In this document: positions 11,097 through 22,634 of the stretch, piece after piece
Layout: each line of letters starts with the position of its first letter
Position numbering within the stretch: position 1 is the stretch's first letter
From: Cladopsammia gracilis
Taxonomy: Eukaryota; Cnidaria; Anthozoa; Scleractinia; Dendrophylliidae
Length of the DNA stretch: 64,000 bases
Assembly (NCBI GenBank): GCA_022457155.1
Contig: JAJGOT010000058.1
Span: 1,863,001-1,927,000, forward strand
Direction of reading: 5' to 3'
Notes under the pieces: generated by a model
The model's database searches: none
Told to the model about the DNA's origin: nothing
Seen by the model: the letters and a program-made list of their open reading frames with translations, nothing else
Translations under genes and position numbers: made by a program

Positions 11097-12087
11097 TCCG
11101 CACTGTCAAAGCTTTGTGCAAATCAGATTTCGATGGCTTTTCAATCTCGCCAGGGGGTAGGCTTCAGATAAACGCCGATAAAAGTAGCGAAACTGTTTTG
11201 TAACGCTTTAGATTTCCCGTTTTTTTTTAACGTTTACATAATTGATGAACATAATGTATTCAAGGAAGTCTTCGTTCTTTTGTAGGTTTACCTGCAGTAA
11301 TTTAAATTTCGCCAAATATTTGTATAGAGAGCATCATTGTATTTTTGCAAAAGAAATTCAAGACCTTTCATATTAAGCATGGTAAGTATCGTAAAACACG
11401 GCCTAAAAATAAAAAATCGCCAAAATCAGCGATATCTTTCAATGGACCATTGAAAGCTTACATTGATTTGTAAAATAAGAAACCCATAAGTGGTTGGGTT
11501 TCTGGTAAAATATAATATTAAAATTGTTTTTTCTTGTTTTGTTAAGGTTTGTATTATGATCATAATTGCGATATGCAAAAATCTTATCCTATTTTCAATT
11601 ACGAAGAACGATCTGATTCTTTAGTTTGATAATTGACATGTTTTAGTCCTAAAAAAAGCTAACAGGAGATATTCCATTACGAAATGATAATATTTAAACA
11701 CGTCACTTCTTGAAAACAGTTACTTGGCAAATGATAATAATGAAAATGATAAATTGTGCCTATGAACGGTTTTTATTTTAACCGCATCACTATAAAAATG
11801 TTTTAGTTGAGATAAGTTTTATCGTTTGGTAAGGATTTGTCCATTGAATAAAGGAATCCGCTCTTTGAATAACTGGAGCCAGATATTAATTGTATCCAAG
11901 AGCAGGTGGCATTCAACTGACAACTTAGAACAGTTAAAAAAATTCATCTACACCCACATTAAAAACCGCAACATGTGCAAGACACGAAAAATAAAGCAGC
12001 TGAAACTGTAAACTACAAAACAGTTGGCTTTTTCCTCGAAAGCTCGCAGAGGAGGTGCGTTGCAACACGAAAATGTCTCACAATATT
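11097..12087. other. Upstream region of GPCR B, no gene seen
   Basis: AT-rich sequence lying 5' of the minus-strand receptor, so any promoter for it should be here. I found no convincing core promoter motif, repeat or frame. Confidence 0.4.
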
Positions 12088-12364
12088 AAAACACGAAACA
12101 AAGCAAGTGACACACTCAAACACTAACCCCGCTGTCTGGCCAGTACCTTACGCATGCGCACAGCCATATCACCCTGGCAGTGGCAGCCATGGACATCTGT
12201 TTCGTCCTTATTACCGATTTTTATCGATTGGCTACGCCCGGTAATAAGGTCGAAACAGCTGTCCATGGCTGCCACTGCTAGGGTAATATGGCTGTGCGCA
12301 TGCGTAAGGTACTAGCCAGACCGCGGGGTTGGTGTTTGAGTGTCACTTGCTTTTTTTCGTTTTT
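12088..12364. repeat. Foldback element with about 110-bp arms
   Basis: The left arm includes GCAAGTGACAC, CAGTACCTTACGCATGCGC and GGCAGCCATGGACA. The right arm carries the reverse complements in mirrored order, ending GTGTCACTTGC. The arms are separated by a short loop around 12220. Several small indels show it is not new. Confidence 0.85.
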
Positions 12365-12754
12365 CAACAAGCAACGAAGGCTTGTTATTTTTGTTTTACT
12401 CATTATTTCGTTCTCAAAATAACTTAAGCTTGTTACTTTCGTTATATTTGCGATTACTTGCATCCAGGGGTTTCTACGCCAGCTCGCCATTTTGAAAGCG
12501 AAGAGGCTGGGGACGATGTTTTCATAATCGCCCTAGGCCTATTCGGCCGCATTTGCCTTCGCTTTGTTTTCGGCTGACTCTGAACTTGCGTAAAAATACG
12601 ATGCTTCATGCAGTCATCTAATTAGCATTTTGTAAATTCAAATCTCGATAACTCGCTAACGCAACGTTCAAAACAAGAAATATTTTACCATTCAACTATT
12701 CAATGTACATAGAGTTGATTCTGAAAATAACTTTCTAGGGGTGATAGGCACTTT

Positions 12755-12903
12755 AAGTCTCGGAAACACGGCGGTGCAACTTGCGCAACAAGATTTTTTG
12801 GGGATGTCACACGATGCAATTTGTTGTGCGCAACGTCGCAAAAAGAGAATTCGATTCTACTTCTGTAACTGTTGCACGCAATTGTACCGTGTGTTCGGGC
12901 CTT
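12755..12903. repeat. MITE-like element, ACACGG...CCGTGT type
   Basis: Ends AAACACGGCGGTGCAACTTG and CAATTGTACCGTGTG are imperfect complements. The interior TGCAATTTGTTG.GCGCAACGTCGCAAAA is shared almost exactly with the element at 53462-53620, so the two belong to one repeat family. Confidence 0.7.
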
Positions 12904-13092
12904 TAGACACCTTTCTAAAATCTCTAAAATCGTGGCTAAGATAAGTCAGACACCTTTGTAATATGAACACATATCCACATCTACATTTATTTAGTCGGTA
13001 AAAATCCCATCGGACACCACACCAACTTAAGATATTTACATGTATATACGATACAAGTAAACAAATCAACAAAATGATAAAACAAAAATATA

Positions 13093-13113
13093 CAAATAAA
13101 TAAATAAATAAAT
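13093..13113 (+). repeat. AAAT microsatellite
   Basis: Several consecutive AAAT units, with no other feature attached. Confidence 0.8.
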
Positions 13114-13187
13114 AATCTATGTCAGGCACTTCTCTTCGCTGCCCTAGCACTCATGATTCATTCTCTATTTTCGAATTGCCCATAATA

Positions 13188-13319
13188 CACTTTGTTTGCC
13201 ACCCAAATTTGGCATAAACTATTGTTTGTATTCCCTATTGTTTGTATAAACTATTGTTTATATTCCCAAGAGCATTTCAAAACAATAGTTTATGCAAAAT
13301 TTTGGGGGCAAACAAAGTG
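13188..13319. repeat. MITE-like inverted repeat
   Basis: CACTTTGTTTGCC...CATAAACTATTGTTT at the left is the imperfect complement of AAACAATAGTTTATGCA...GGCAAACAAAGTG at the right. The centre contains extra copies of the phrase AAACTATTGTTT. Confidence 0.8.
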
Positions 13320-13840
13320 CCAAGTGTTGCTTCCTTCACAGGCTCTCCTAGTGAACAAGCGGGAATCAGTCAAGAACTTGATGGGAATGAGTGCTTATGC
13401 CAGCGAGCGACTGGGGACGAGGCCAAGTACCTCGAGATGTCCAAATGCCACACAGAACTTGAAACTGGGTTAGAAGTATCCGACTCTGTTCATGTTATGC
13501 AAACTTTATTGCATGCCATCATAATTAAACACGACTTCTGGAAACCCTTTTATAAGAGGCTGTCTCAACAATTCGATTTTTTCAGTTGCGATTTTATCAT
13601 CGTCACATGATCGGTATAAGTGTAGTGCCGCAGAGAACTAATTAGAAAATAACAATCCATTCGAAAGGCAATTTTGTATTTTCAATCTGTAGGTGTAACA
13701 TTGTAGGTGTCCATTAGCAGTCTATTAGCGGAGGTTCGATATTTTTAAAACCAGTGCCCAAAGTCAAAATTCAAGAGAAATTCCAAATTTCATTTTGTAA
13801 AATACCAAGAGAAAATAATCTTGAAAATAATGAAAAACAA

Positions 13841-14016
13841 ATGGTACCATGCAAAAGTACTGCTGAAGAGGTTTCATTTGAATGGTCACACCATAGGATT
13901 TCATCAACAGACTCAAAAGTTAGAACAAATGGTACCATGCAAAAGTACTGCTGAAGAGGTTTCATTTGAATGTTCATACCACAGGCTTTCGAAAACAAAG
14001 ACACTTCATGTCTCCA
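13841..14016 (+). repeat. 88-bp tandem duplication
   Basis: The block ATGGTACCATGCAAAAGTAC followed by TGCTGAAGAGGTTTCATTTG begins at 13841 and again at 13929. The copies differ at a few bases toward their ends. Confidence 0.85.
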
Positions 14017-14118
14017 TAATTGAAGGGTTAATCAGTGCATGAAAACAAGGTATGCTAAATCGTTGGTGAAACATTATCCACACAAGCCAAGAGATAACAC
14101 TCATAAAAACAAAACTTT

Positions 14119-14124
14119 TTTATT
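14119..14124 (-). terminator. Possible poly(A) signal for the 861-residue protein gene
   Basis: On the minus strand this reads AATAAA, about 95 bases beyond the stop codon at 14219. Confidence 0.5.
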
Positions 14125-14218
14125 TCAATTTTCGTATTTACATTTGTGAGAATATCTCACAAAAATAATATACAACGAAATTAAAATGACAATAAACGTT
14201 ATGGACATGGTTTTCATT

Positions 14219-17200
14219 TTACCATTTTTGCAATCTGCCGCAATAATTTGGACGCTTCTGTTTAGCTGGTTTCGGTCGCCATTGTTTCGGTTGAGCCGCT
14301 CGTTCGCGCTTAAGTTCAAGTTGACGTAACCGTTCACGTTCTTCTTCTAATTCGCGTTGGCGAATTTCACGGCGCAATCTACAAAATAGAACAAAAACAC
14401 TGAGTTAAATGCACGGTTGTTTAACGCAAGGGAATTTGTTATAAACATTGCACCAGAAGTTAAGACCTTCAGTTAACAAGTAACAAAATAATTACCTTGC
14501 AAATAACACTCACTAAATATACATGTCCTGCCACCCGGTTGCTCTTACCTCCACTGTCGAATAAGCGGGGTGATAATATTTGTAATGTACTGAACAGTAA
14601 GGTACAAAGCCATGCAGCAATAATCAGTCATCCAGATAATTATCACCACGTCAAAGGTGTCCTGCCATCCCCAGTTTATCATCGTGATCTTGAATCTTGT
14701 CCAGTAAACTAACGAAAGGAAGAGAAATACAACAAGTGGTATTACAGGAGTTTACAACAAGTTTATTTTAATAAGCCTGACTTATCACTTTCCAAATAGC
14801 AGTTCCAACTTTACAAACTGAAGTTTTTTGGCGATGTAAGGAATCAAATGGAGTAAATAAAAGACCGTTCACACTTGATGTTCTACACCTGCTTAGTGAC
14901 TAACTAGATTTAGTAACAGGTAAACCAAGAGAAAATGTGAAAATGATTTTCTCTTGGTAAACATGTTGATTAGAAGTCCAGTGATAAAAGACACCAACAG
15001 CAACCATTTGTGAGTCTGGCTTCACTTACAATTTGTAAAATTGCGGGCGTTCTCTTGAGTTTCATTTGACTTAAGCCATCGCATAGTTGCCACGCCCCTG
15101 TTCCACAGCTTTGTTGTGAACCACTGTGAGTCAGCTAAACGTTTGGAAGCTTTCTTGGTGCAAAATTCTGTTTCCTAAGAAAGAAAAATTGATTGTTTCA
15201 ATGCTATTGTATGAGAATTGTACCTGAAACATTTACGGTGTAAAAGGCCGGACTGGGTCAAGAAAGTCATGTAATTCGTCTGTTTTTTTTTTTAACTATA
15301 AACCTTTGAAATGAGATAAAAATATAAGGAAATATACAACAAACAGAACCTTTTAACTTGTGAATTTATATGACGTTTATTGCTTCTACGGACGGCAGAC
15401 TGATCGAATTTCTATGCTATCCACAAAACTACCTCTGTCCAATTGTCATATACTTGAACGACCGAACATGACATAGCTAAGGAAATCGATCCCATCAAAA
15501 CAGCTTTGGAAATCAATAAAGCATTTCTTTTCTTTATTATTTACAGAGTTGTTACTGGACGTATGGAAGTTTTTTTAACACTTTTACAACAAACTCTCTT
15601 ATAAACGTTAGTACTGATCCTGAAGCAATAAAAGTATAAGCCAGTTCAGGATAAAATATACTCACAGGGCCGCTTTTGTTCGAGTCAGCCATACAAATCT
15701 CAAACACACTGACTGGTATGTCTGCCATCCATTTATCCTGAGCGTTCTTCACACGAGTCGTTTGTAGGGTTGCACCACTAGACTTACGCCATCCTACAGT
15801 TGCCATGCCTCTGTTCAAGAGCTTGGTAATAAACCAAGTTGAGTCAGATGAACGTCTGGCAGCTTTCTTCGTACAAAATTCAGTTTCCTAAGGAAATAAT
15901 ACGACAATAAAAAGTTTAAAGGTTAGGGCAAGCAAATCGTGTCGTTTGTTTATAATTACGGAGTTATGAATCTTAAGAAATAATTTCAGAACATAACAAC
16001 CTACCTAACAAACAGACGGTTGTGGTGCGAATTGATTCAACATTAATTAATTAATTAATTAATTAATTAACTGCTGGCTGGCAGTAACTTCAAATTACTT
16101 TAGCAACTTATAATATAATCATTACCATAAATAACAATAAAAGCAAAACTGTCATTTCAAAGAACAACAACTAATGTTTAATAAAATACACCGAAATCAT
16201 TAGAATGGCCTTTAAATTTGGAAAGGAGTCCTGTCTTCCCTATTGTTATCTCAATCAGGGACCAAGCCTTCTGTTAGCTACTGAACATTTCCGGCACTCT
16301 TTTGAAAGTCTCATTCCTGTAATACTGGGAACGAATTTCCGTATATATATACACTTACAGGGCCGCTTTTGTTTAATCCTGCCATGCAAATTTCAGACAC
16401 ATTGATTGGTACTTTTGTCATCCATTTATCCTGAGTTTTCTTCGCCTGAGTCGCCTGGTGGGGTACAACACTTGACTTAAGCCATCCTACAGTTGCCATG
16501 CACTTGTTCCATATCTTAGTGGTAAACCAAGTAGTTTCAGGTGAACGTCTGTTAGCTTTCCTTGTGCAGTATTTTGTTTCCTAAGAACGGGAACGAGGAT
16601 AATTTCTTGTCAATAATGTGAGAATGTTTTGCATGGCTTTGCTTTGTGATTGGCTAAAAACTCTCGCCACTTTCTCAACCAATCAGCAGGAAAACAAAAA
16701 CCAATCGTGACCTGCTTGCACGCGTTTTCCCGCGTTTGGCGTCGCCTACATGTATTTGCTTTGAGATCTGAGTAGTTCATGTTTTACAACACTCTGAAAA
16801 CAGCTCTATAGATCTAAATTATTACTTTGAAAATACTCACCGGCCCGCTCATGTTTAAACCCGTCAGGCAAAACACAGACTCGTCGATAACCATTTTTGC
16901 CTTCCCCTTATTCTCTGCCTTCTTCATCGGTGTTACTTGCAGGGGTGTATCTTCACGTGTGGGAGAATTCAGGGTCGACAAGTCGCTGCTACTCAGGATA
17001 AGGTAATCATGTTCTTTGATACAAACGCCGTTGTCATCTACGTGCACCCAGTACCCAGCATCCACAGGGTGATTTGGACACATCTTTAAATGCTCGTAAC
17101 TTACGGTACCATTGGATGGGAAATTAGTAACAGCGGACCCTTCAACGTCCTCGTTGCATTTATCTGCGTTCTCAATATGTTGAATTGTGTGGTTTCGCGC

Positions 17201-20200
17201 GTTAGCGATATCAGGCAATGTTTCCTTGTCCACGGCAGTTGAGGTGTTTCTTTCCTCCAGAATAACAGGAGTTCCGATCTCGGAGTTCTTAAGCGGCCAT
17301 GATTCATTCTTTTCCTTGGAATGATTTTCCTCAATTAATGACGTTCTCGGCACATTAGAATTTCCATTGCTCTCAAGGCTGTCAGTTTCACCAAGGTTTT
17401 CAGAGACTGGTTTAAGCGGAACCATACCATAGTAATCCACAGTAGTAAACTCCAGGGGTGATTCAGGCCAATAAATGTCATCATCTTCTTCTTGCAGATC
17501 ATCGATGTCTACGTTCTCAGAGAACATGCTGTCATCGTCTTCCCACTGCGGTGATGAAGCGGACACGATTTTAGGATTTGAACTAAAGAAATCCAAGGTT
17601 GCAAATTCTGGAACAGGTTCAGGCCTTTCGTCTTCATTGTCACAGTGTCCCATAAACACCACTACTGGCTCTCGACGTTTACTTGGTCCGTTTCCCTTTA
17701 TGTCATTTCCGTCGTTTTGGGTGCCAAGGGACACACTGCCGTTAGTTTCTCTCTCCAGATGTGAAGCTAACACGGTTGTGATGACTTCACTGTCCTCTGT
17801 TGTGACATTCTGTGATTTCCGAGACCAAAGATTGATGTCAGTCATTGTTAACAGACGACTACTACCAGTCACAGGGCAGGTTATCTCGGCTTCCATACTC
17901 TTAATGTCCAAATTCAACATGCTGTGATTCACAGTCTAAAAAGAAAGAGAGAAATGTGCATTTTTTAATTAACTCGCAACAAACATTGTTTGAAACAGTG
18001 CGCAGTACAGTCGGCATGTACATGTTACATATGCTAAACTGATTCCTCCGAACACATTGTTGCGGCGGAAACAAATGTTTTAATTTTTTTGTTGCGAAAG
18101 TAAATCTTGCTTTTCGGACGCAAGGAAATGTTATTTAATCAAGTCAAAAACAATCCTGCTTCCCAGACGCAAATGTTATTGCTTCCGAAAAAAATGTTTC
18201 CCAGTTTAGCCACATTAGAAGAAACAATATTTCCGCAACAATGTTTCCTAGTTACTAGGCTCAAAGTTTTAAAACGCTTTACCTTAGGACCTCGAATAGA
18301 ACCCAGGTCCTTGCCAAGAATTCAGCATGAAATGACCCATGTACTTCGATCGCTTTTAAAAATAAATCCTCACAAAGCCAACTGATTTTTTTTTCCCATC
18401 AAAGCATTCTAAGTACGTCGGTGATGATGCCAAATTATCTCAAAATATTTCAAAGTAACATTCTGTCATGTTAATTAAATTATGATAGGAGAACCTTCAA
18501 CTTACACCGTCTGCAGGACAAGTAAGCTCCGATCTCGTAACAGTTTTCCGCGCAAACATATCCGTGTTGATATCCTTTGGCCATTCGATATCATAGCACA
18601 GCCATTTCATAACAGACTCCATCGCACTAGAGATGCCGTTCCATGCTTTCTGTAACCCAGTGAAGCTGTTTCCAGCCGATCGGTGTTGATTGACCTGTTG
18701 TTTTGCGGAGGTGGTCTTGGCATGAGGTAATGACGTGTTTGTGATCGAATTGTTTTGTGGTTGATTTGTAACAAAATTGTCCCCTTCCATTGCCTTTTCC
18801 TGTTCCGTCTATAAAAAAAAGAAAAATAGACATGACTATTCCCCACGGTTTCGTCATTTGTGTTGAATAGAAACTGCACTATTACTTTATTCATCTTTCG
18901 TACAGTTGTCTTTAGCAAGATATTCTCTTTCTGATTTAGTCACAGCTTTAGTCGAATTTGCGTACTTGCTAACAAGGCTGCGTGCTCCGCAATACATTAA
19001 TACTTTTTGTCCAAAATTGTTTCTTGGATTCACGGCTCTTCCAATACACGGTTCCCTTCTTCAAATCTAAGTAACTGTTTAAGTAATTTGAAAAAGGTAC
19101 TACAGAGAGACGTCATGTTTCGGTTGCCTGCTTGTGACTGTTTTAATGACTTACTTTATTTTTGGCAGTTTTCCCAGGTAAGTAAGTTGTAGTAATACTC
19201 TTAATTTTGTTGACTGCGTCCACCCTTACAGAGACTAGCATATCGATCGACTTTAGGTGCACTTCGATCATGGCGTTCTTGTTGCCAAAGTCCTCATCAA
19301 TAGAGAAACGTCGATAAAACAATTCATCGGCATTTTCAATGACGTTAACTCCTACATAAAATTAAGACAAATAAGCTTGAATCAGATGAAGGAAGACAAA
19401 GAGGGTAGAATATCAGAAAGTTATTGTAATTGCTAATAACATTACTGTTAGAGCGCTTTTCAATTGAGTGGCGAAAGTAATCTCGCAGTTGCTTTGGTTT
19501 TGCATTGCTACGCTTCGTGATTGGCTAAAAAATCTAGCGTCACTTAAGAGCAGTTTTCAATCGAGTGTCGAAAGTAATTACACAATAGGCCATTTGCACG
19601 ATGACGTCATTTGACTACTACTACCAGAATCCATTTCGTTTTTCCTTTCTTATTTAAATTTTGTAATCCCAGTGCGGTTTAAATAACAATAGCCCTAATT
19701 TGCACTACAAAACAAAAAAATGAAGGATTCTGGTAGTAGTAGTCAAATAACGTCATCGTGCAAATGGCCTATTGCTTTGGTTTTGCATTGCTACGCTTTG
19801 TGATTGGCTAAATTAAAAATCTCGCGCCACTTTCTCGACCAATCAGAAGTAAAACCAAAATCAATCGTGACTTGCTCGCATGCGATTTCCCGCGCTTGGC
19901 GCCGGCTATATGTATTTGCTTAAAGTTCTGATTCGTTCATCAGATTGTCTGCGAGTTCTGTGATTGGTTTAAGTAATACTTTGGTTTTGGTTTTACGACA
20001 CTCAATTGAAAACTACGGTGGCCCACAATGGTCAGCTGCAAACAAATAAAAGTTGCTGCAAACAAATAAAAGCAGCTGCAAACAAATAAAAGTTGCTGAA
20101 ACAAATAAAAGTTGTTACAAACAAATAAAAGTTGCTGTAAACAAATAAAAGTTGTTGCAAACCAATAAAAGTTGCTGCAAACCAATAAAAGTTGCTGCAA

Positions 20201-21481
20201 ACAAATAAAAAGTTGCTGCAAACAAATAAAAGTTGCTGCAAACAAATAAAGTTGCTGCAAACAAATAAAAGTTATTGCAAACAAATAAAAGTTATCTAAA
20301 CAAATAAAAGTTACTAACCCTAACCCTAACCCTAACCAAAGCAACTTTTATTTGTTTGCAGCTGCTTTCATTTGTTTGCAGCAACTTTTATTTGTTTGCA
20401 GCTGACCCTTGTGGGCCACCGTAGTAAACCGCTCTATTAATACATTTCTAATTTAATACTAATACAGACGCCTCCACCGCGGTCATACGTCCGAGGCGTT
20501 TTTCGTTTTATCTAGTGGGATTTTATTTAATATTAAATGGACATATGGGCGAGGATGTATAAAAAAATTAGTTGACGTTACTGTCTTTTAATATTTCTCA
20601 AAATGATGAGCTTTCTTCCGTTGAAAACTGACCAACTGAAACTCTTTGCGCCTGATCAAAATTATGTTGGCAAATGGCGCCGACAATTCTGAAGTTCACA
20701 GTTTTTAAACGCTTAGAACTTTTTTTAGTAAACTTTCAAAACGTTTGGTAAATGACAGTGTATTGGCAATATATTAAACAGTGAAAATAACAACCTTAAC
20801 TTTTAAGTACTTTGCTTAACTTTTGTAAATTTCTTTCGTTTGACCGCTGTTAAACAGGCGCCTCTTATCACTCCCGGCCGGGAGCGATGAGTTGTTAAAC
20901 AAATTATTTAAAAAGAAATAACAGGAATATATTCCAGAAAAACCCTAAGGCTACGCCTGACTACGGATTGTATAATAATATAAAACGAAGTGTAACGTTT
21001 TACTGAGTGCGCGCGCTCAAGAATCTCTTTCCCAGGGTCCTCTCTCTTCAGTTACGTCATCATCGAAGAGAATATGACCTAGCTGAAGAGAGAGGACTCT
21101 GGGAACGAGGTTGAAGGAACCATAGCAACCAAATCTAAACAAACGAGAATTATGACTGATCGGGACATAAAAAGAAAATTTTTCAAGACAACACTTTCAC
21201 TGATTTTAATCAAAACTGAAACAGCCCCATTGCATTAATAATCTTAAACTGACGTTTCTTTGACCATTAAAGGACCAAAAAAGATTGCGCTATGAAAAAT
21301 AACCACTTTTGCACGCGTCTTGCACATTTGCTGTCACAGCAGCTTACGCCATTTGGGAACAAAACAAAGATTCATTATTTGAAATAAAAAAAGTCTTACC
21401 TTCCTTGATGCTATTTTCGAAAGCAGTAGAAGTTCCTAACAATGTTAGGAATAAACCGATGCAGATTAAAAGCTTTTTCAT
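14219..21481 (-). CDS. Exon-repeat type I membrane protein, 861 aa, unrecognised family
   Basis: Assembled from nine exons with GT/AG borders and unbroken phase: 21400-21481, 19155-19351, 18506-18808, 16841-17935, 16359-16580, 15666-15887, 15030-15174, 14549-14708 and 14219-14378. The start (21481) encodes a signal peptide (MKKLL..., hydrophobic core, small residues near 17-20). Residues 28-194 are mixed; the 365-residue exon 4 is acidic and Ser/Thr-rich. Exons 5 and 6 are each 74 codons, phase 0, and encode the same module: ET(E/K)(F/Y)CT(K/R)KA, W(F)xTK, MATVGW, DKWM, EICMA, ending NKSGP. Exon 7 carries a shortened copy, and exon 4 ends in a divergent copy (VFCLTGLNMSGP). Exon 8 gives a hydrophobic helix at about 774-801, and exon 9 a basic, Arg/Glu-rich coiled-coil-like tail with stop TAA. 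An outside-N, inside-C topology is inferred. I do not recognise the family; ligand, partner and function are unknown. The main risk is a missed or extra exon. Confidence 0.75.
15030..16580 (-). repeat. Tandemly repeated 222-bp coding exons
   Basis: Exons 15666-15887 and 16359-16580 are both exactly 222 bp and phase 0-0, and encode homologous 74-residue modules. 15030-15174 is a 5' part of a third copy. Each is preceded by a near-identical acceptor (TTAG before GAAAC), and the full copies end GGCCCT before GT(A/G)AGT. This pattern shows duplication of a whole exon with flanking intron. Confidence 0.85.
16042..16070 (+). repeat. TTAA/ATTA microsatellite in an intron
   Basis: About seven tandem copies of a four-base AATT-type unit, in the intron between the two 222-bp exons. 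Confidence 0.85.
16626..16800. repeat. Interspersed repeat, copy 1 (intron 4)
   Basis: Shares GTGATTGGCTAAAAA, CCACTTTCTC.ACCAATCAG, CAATCGTGAC and CATGTATTTGCTT-type blocks in the same order with 19780-20010. Both copies lie in introns of the membrane protein gene, in the same orientation. Confidence 0.65.
19455..20012. repeat. Interspersed repeat, copy 2, interrupted by a MITE
   Basis: Related to 16626-16800. TGCTTTGGTTTTGCATTGCT occurs before and after the inserted element at 19583-19773, and the family-specific blocks follow it. Located in intron 1 of the membrane protein gene. Confidence 0.6.
19583..19773. mobile_element. MITE nested in an older repeat
   Basis: The left end TAGGCCATTTGCACGATGAC continues to CTACTACTACCAGAATCC, and the right end is its near-perfect reverse complement, giving arms of about 50 bp. 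It interrupts the repeat phrase that resumes TTGCTTTGG. A TA target duplication is compatible with the ends, as for Tc1/mariner-type MITEs. Confidence 0.75.
20013..20424. repeat. Foldback element built on a 20-bp minisatellite
   Basis: Ends CTACGGTGGCCCACA and TGTGGGCCACCGTAG are exact complements. The left arm holds more than ten copies of GTTGCTGCAAACAAATAAAA. The right arm holds two to three copies in reverse complement. At the turn between the arms (20314-20337) lie four CTAACC-type telomeric repeats. The long cysteine- and phenylalanine-rich frames here are repeat artefacts. Confidence 0.85.
20314..20337 (-). repeat. Interstitial telomere-like repeats
   Basis: Four units of CCCTAA/TTAGGG, the animal telomere repeat, placed exactly at the apex of the surrounding foldback element. 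Confidence 0.85.
20476..20850 (+). mobile_element. MITE with ACCGCGGTC ends, copy 1
   Basis: The left end is ACCGCGGTCATACGTCCGAG and the right end is GTTTGACCGCTGT. A second copy in inverted orientation lies at 43623-44002 and matches over most of its length (for example TTGGCAATATATTAAAC and AAATGATGAGCTTT in one or the other strand). Confidence 0.8.
21031..21103. repeat. Short hairpin repeat
   Basis: CCCAGGGTCCTCTCTCTTCA is imperfectly complementary to TGAAGAGAGAGGACTCTGGG, with a 30-bp loop. It lies in intron 1 of the membrane protein gene. Confidence 0.75.
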
Positions 21482-22634
21482 TTTGTCAGAAATGACCGTT
21501 TCTCCTCACTGAACGCGAAACGACTGAACTCGCTTGCGTCCAAGAACGAAGTAAAAAATGCGACGTCATAAAGATAAAATAGAACGTTGAACCGCGCGCT
21601 CATTTTATCAAACATCTGAGGTTGTTGATGTGAAAGGCGATGAAGGCGATAATTTTTTTTAATGGCTGATAATTTTATCGAGGAGAAATAAGCTTTTTAA
21701 CCTTTCCACGGTCCGATTTTTTGGGTCGTAAATAATTACCACGAAAGAATGGATGATTTCTTTAAGATTAGATTTCGGCCACAAAACTTTCCATTGTCTA
21801 TCGTAAAAGTTGATTTCCTCGAAAATACGAAAATTCTGTGTTGGTTCTGTTTGGAGAGTGGAGTGAGTGAGGACTTCATAAAGGTAGACTGAACACACCT
21901 CAAGTAAAAGTAAACACATGCTGAGTACTTTAGTGGCCAACAGAATCACACGTCGGCGCAAGCTTCCAATTTTCGTTGTTTGCGTCCGCGATTTACACAG
22001 GATTTAACCTAGGCTTGCTCCAAGTCGCTCGTTTCGCTATTTAGTCGACTAGTAAGGGGTGCGGGCTCTAAAACCAACTAAAGGTGGCGGCTTGTTCTGA
22101 GTTTTCGTGGTATTCGCGCTTCACTTACTACAGCCACATATTCCGCACGCGCTTGCTGCCTGAGTGTAATCTAAGCTTTTCATCCGAGAGCCCCTCAAAA
22201 ACCACATCGTTGCAGAGAAAAAAAGAGCGACTTGGTTCAACCTTTTCAAACCTAGGCCTCGATTTCGATCGATTCGTGAAAGATAGTTCTTACGTAAGAA
22301 AACTAAGAAGTACTTTCCTGTGGTACTGTTTATTTATTGTTTAACTTTTGAATTTGTCGAGGAATCCTAAAAGGCGACCATTCAATAGGAGGCTCGAAAT
22401 TTGTAAGGCTCAAAAACTCTCAATTTTCTTATTTGTTTCTAATCTGTTCAAAGATTTTATTCGGTTAAGCTAAACTCAATGACCTAAGATTACAAGTTGG
22501 GTACTGCAATGTGCAATTTTGGCGTATATATTCTATTTTTCCGTCTGTTATAAAGTAACCTGCACGGCGGACAGTCCCAGCATAATTTCACTTATCTGAA
22601 AGTTAACTTTCTATAAGGCGGGCAACTCTCTAAA
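21482..22634. other. Upstream of the membrane protein gene, no gene seen
   Basis: This must include the promoter of the minus-strand gene starting at 21481. An 86-codon minus-strand frame beginning at an ATG at 21919 opens with a hydrophobic stretch, but it has no other support and no splice context, so it is not called. Confidence 0.4.

Noticed and set aside
13242..13610. A 122-codon plus-strand frame
   Set aside because: Begins in the MITE at 13188-13319. The rest has no recognisable domain or splice context, although a decayed exon cannot be excluded.
16626..20012. Possible extra exons of the membrane protein gene in intron 1 or intron 4
   Set aside because: The sequence there is interspersed repeat, and the called exons already join in phase.
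19940..20344. Long minus-strand frames rich in Cys, Phe and Leu repeats
   Set aside because: They are translations of the 20-bp minisatellite inside the foldback element, with no start context or other support.
21659..21919. 86-codon minus-strand frame starting with a hydrophobic stretch
   Set aside because: The N terminus resembles a signal peptide, but there is no further support and the frame lies in the likely promoter region of the gene starting at 21481.
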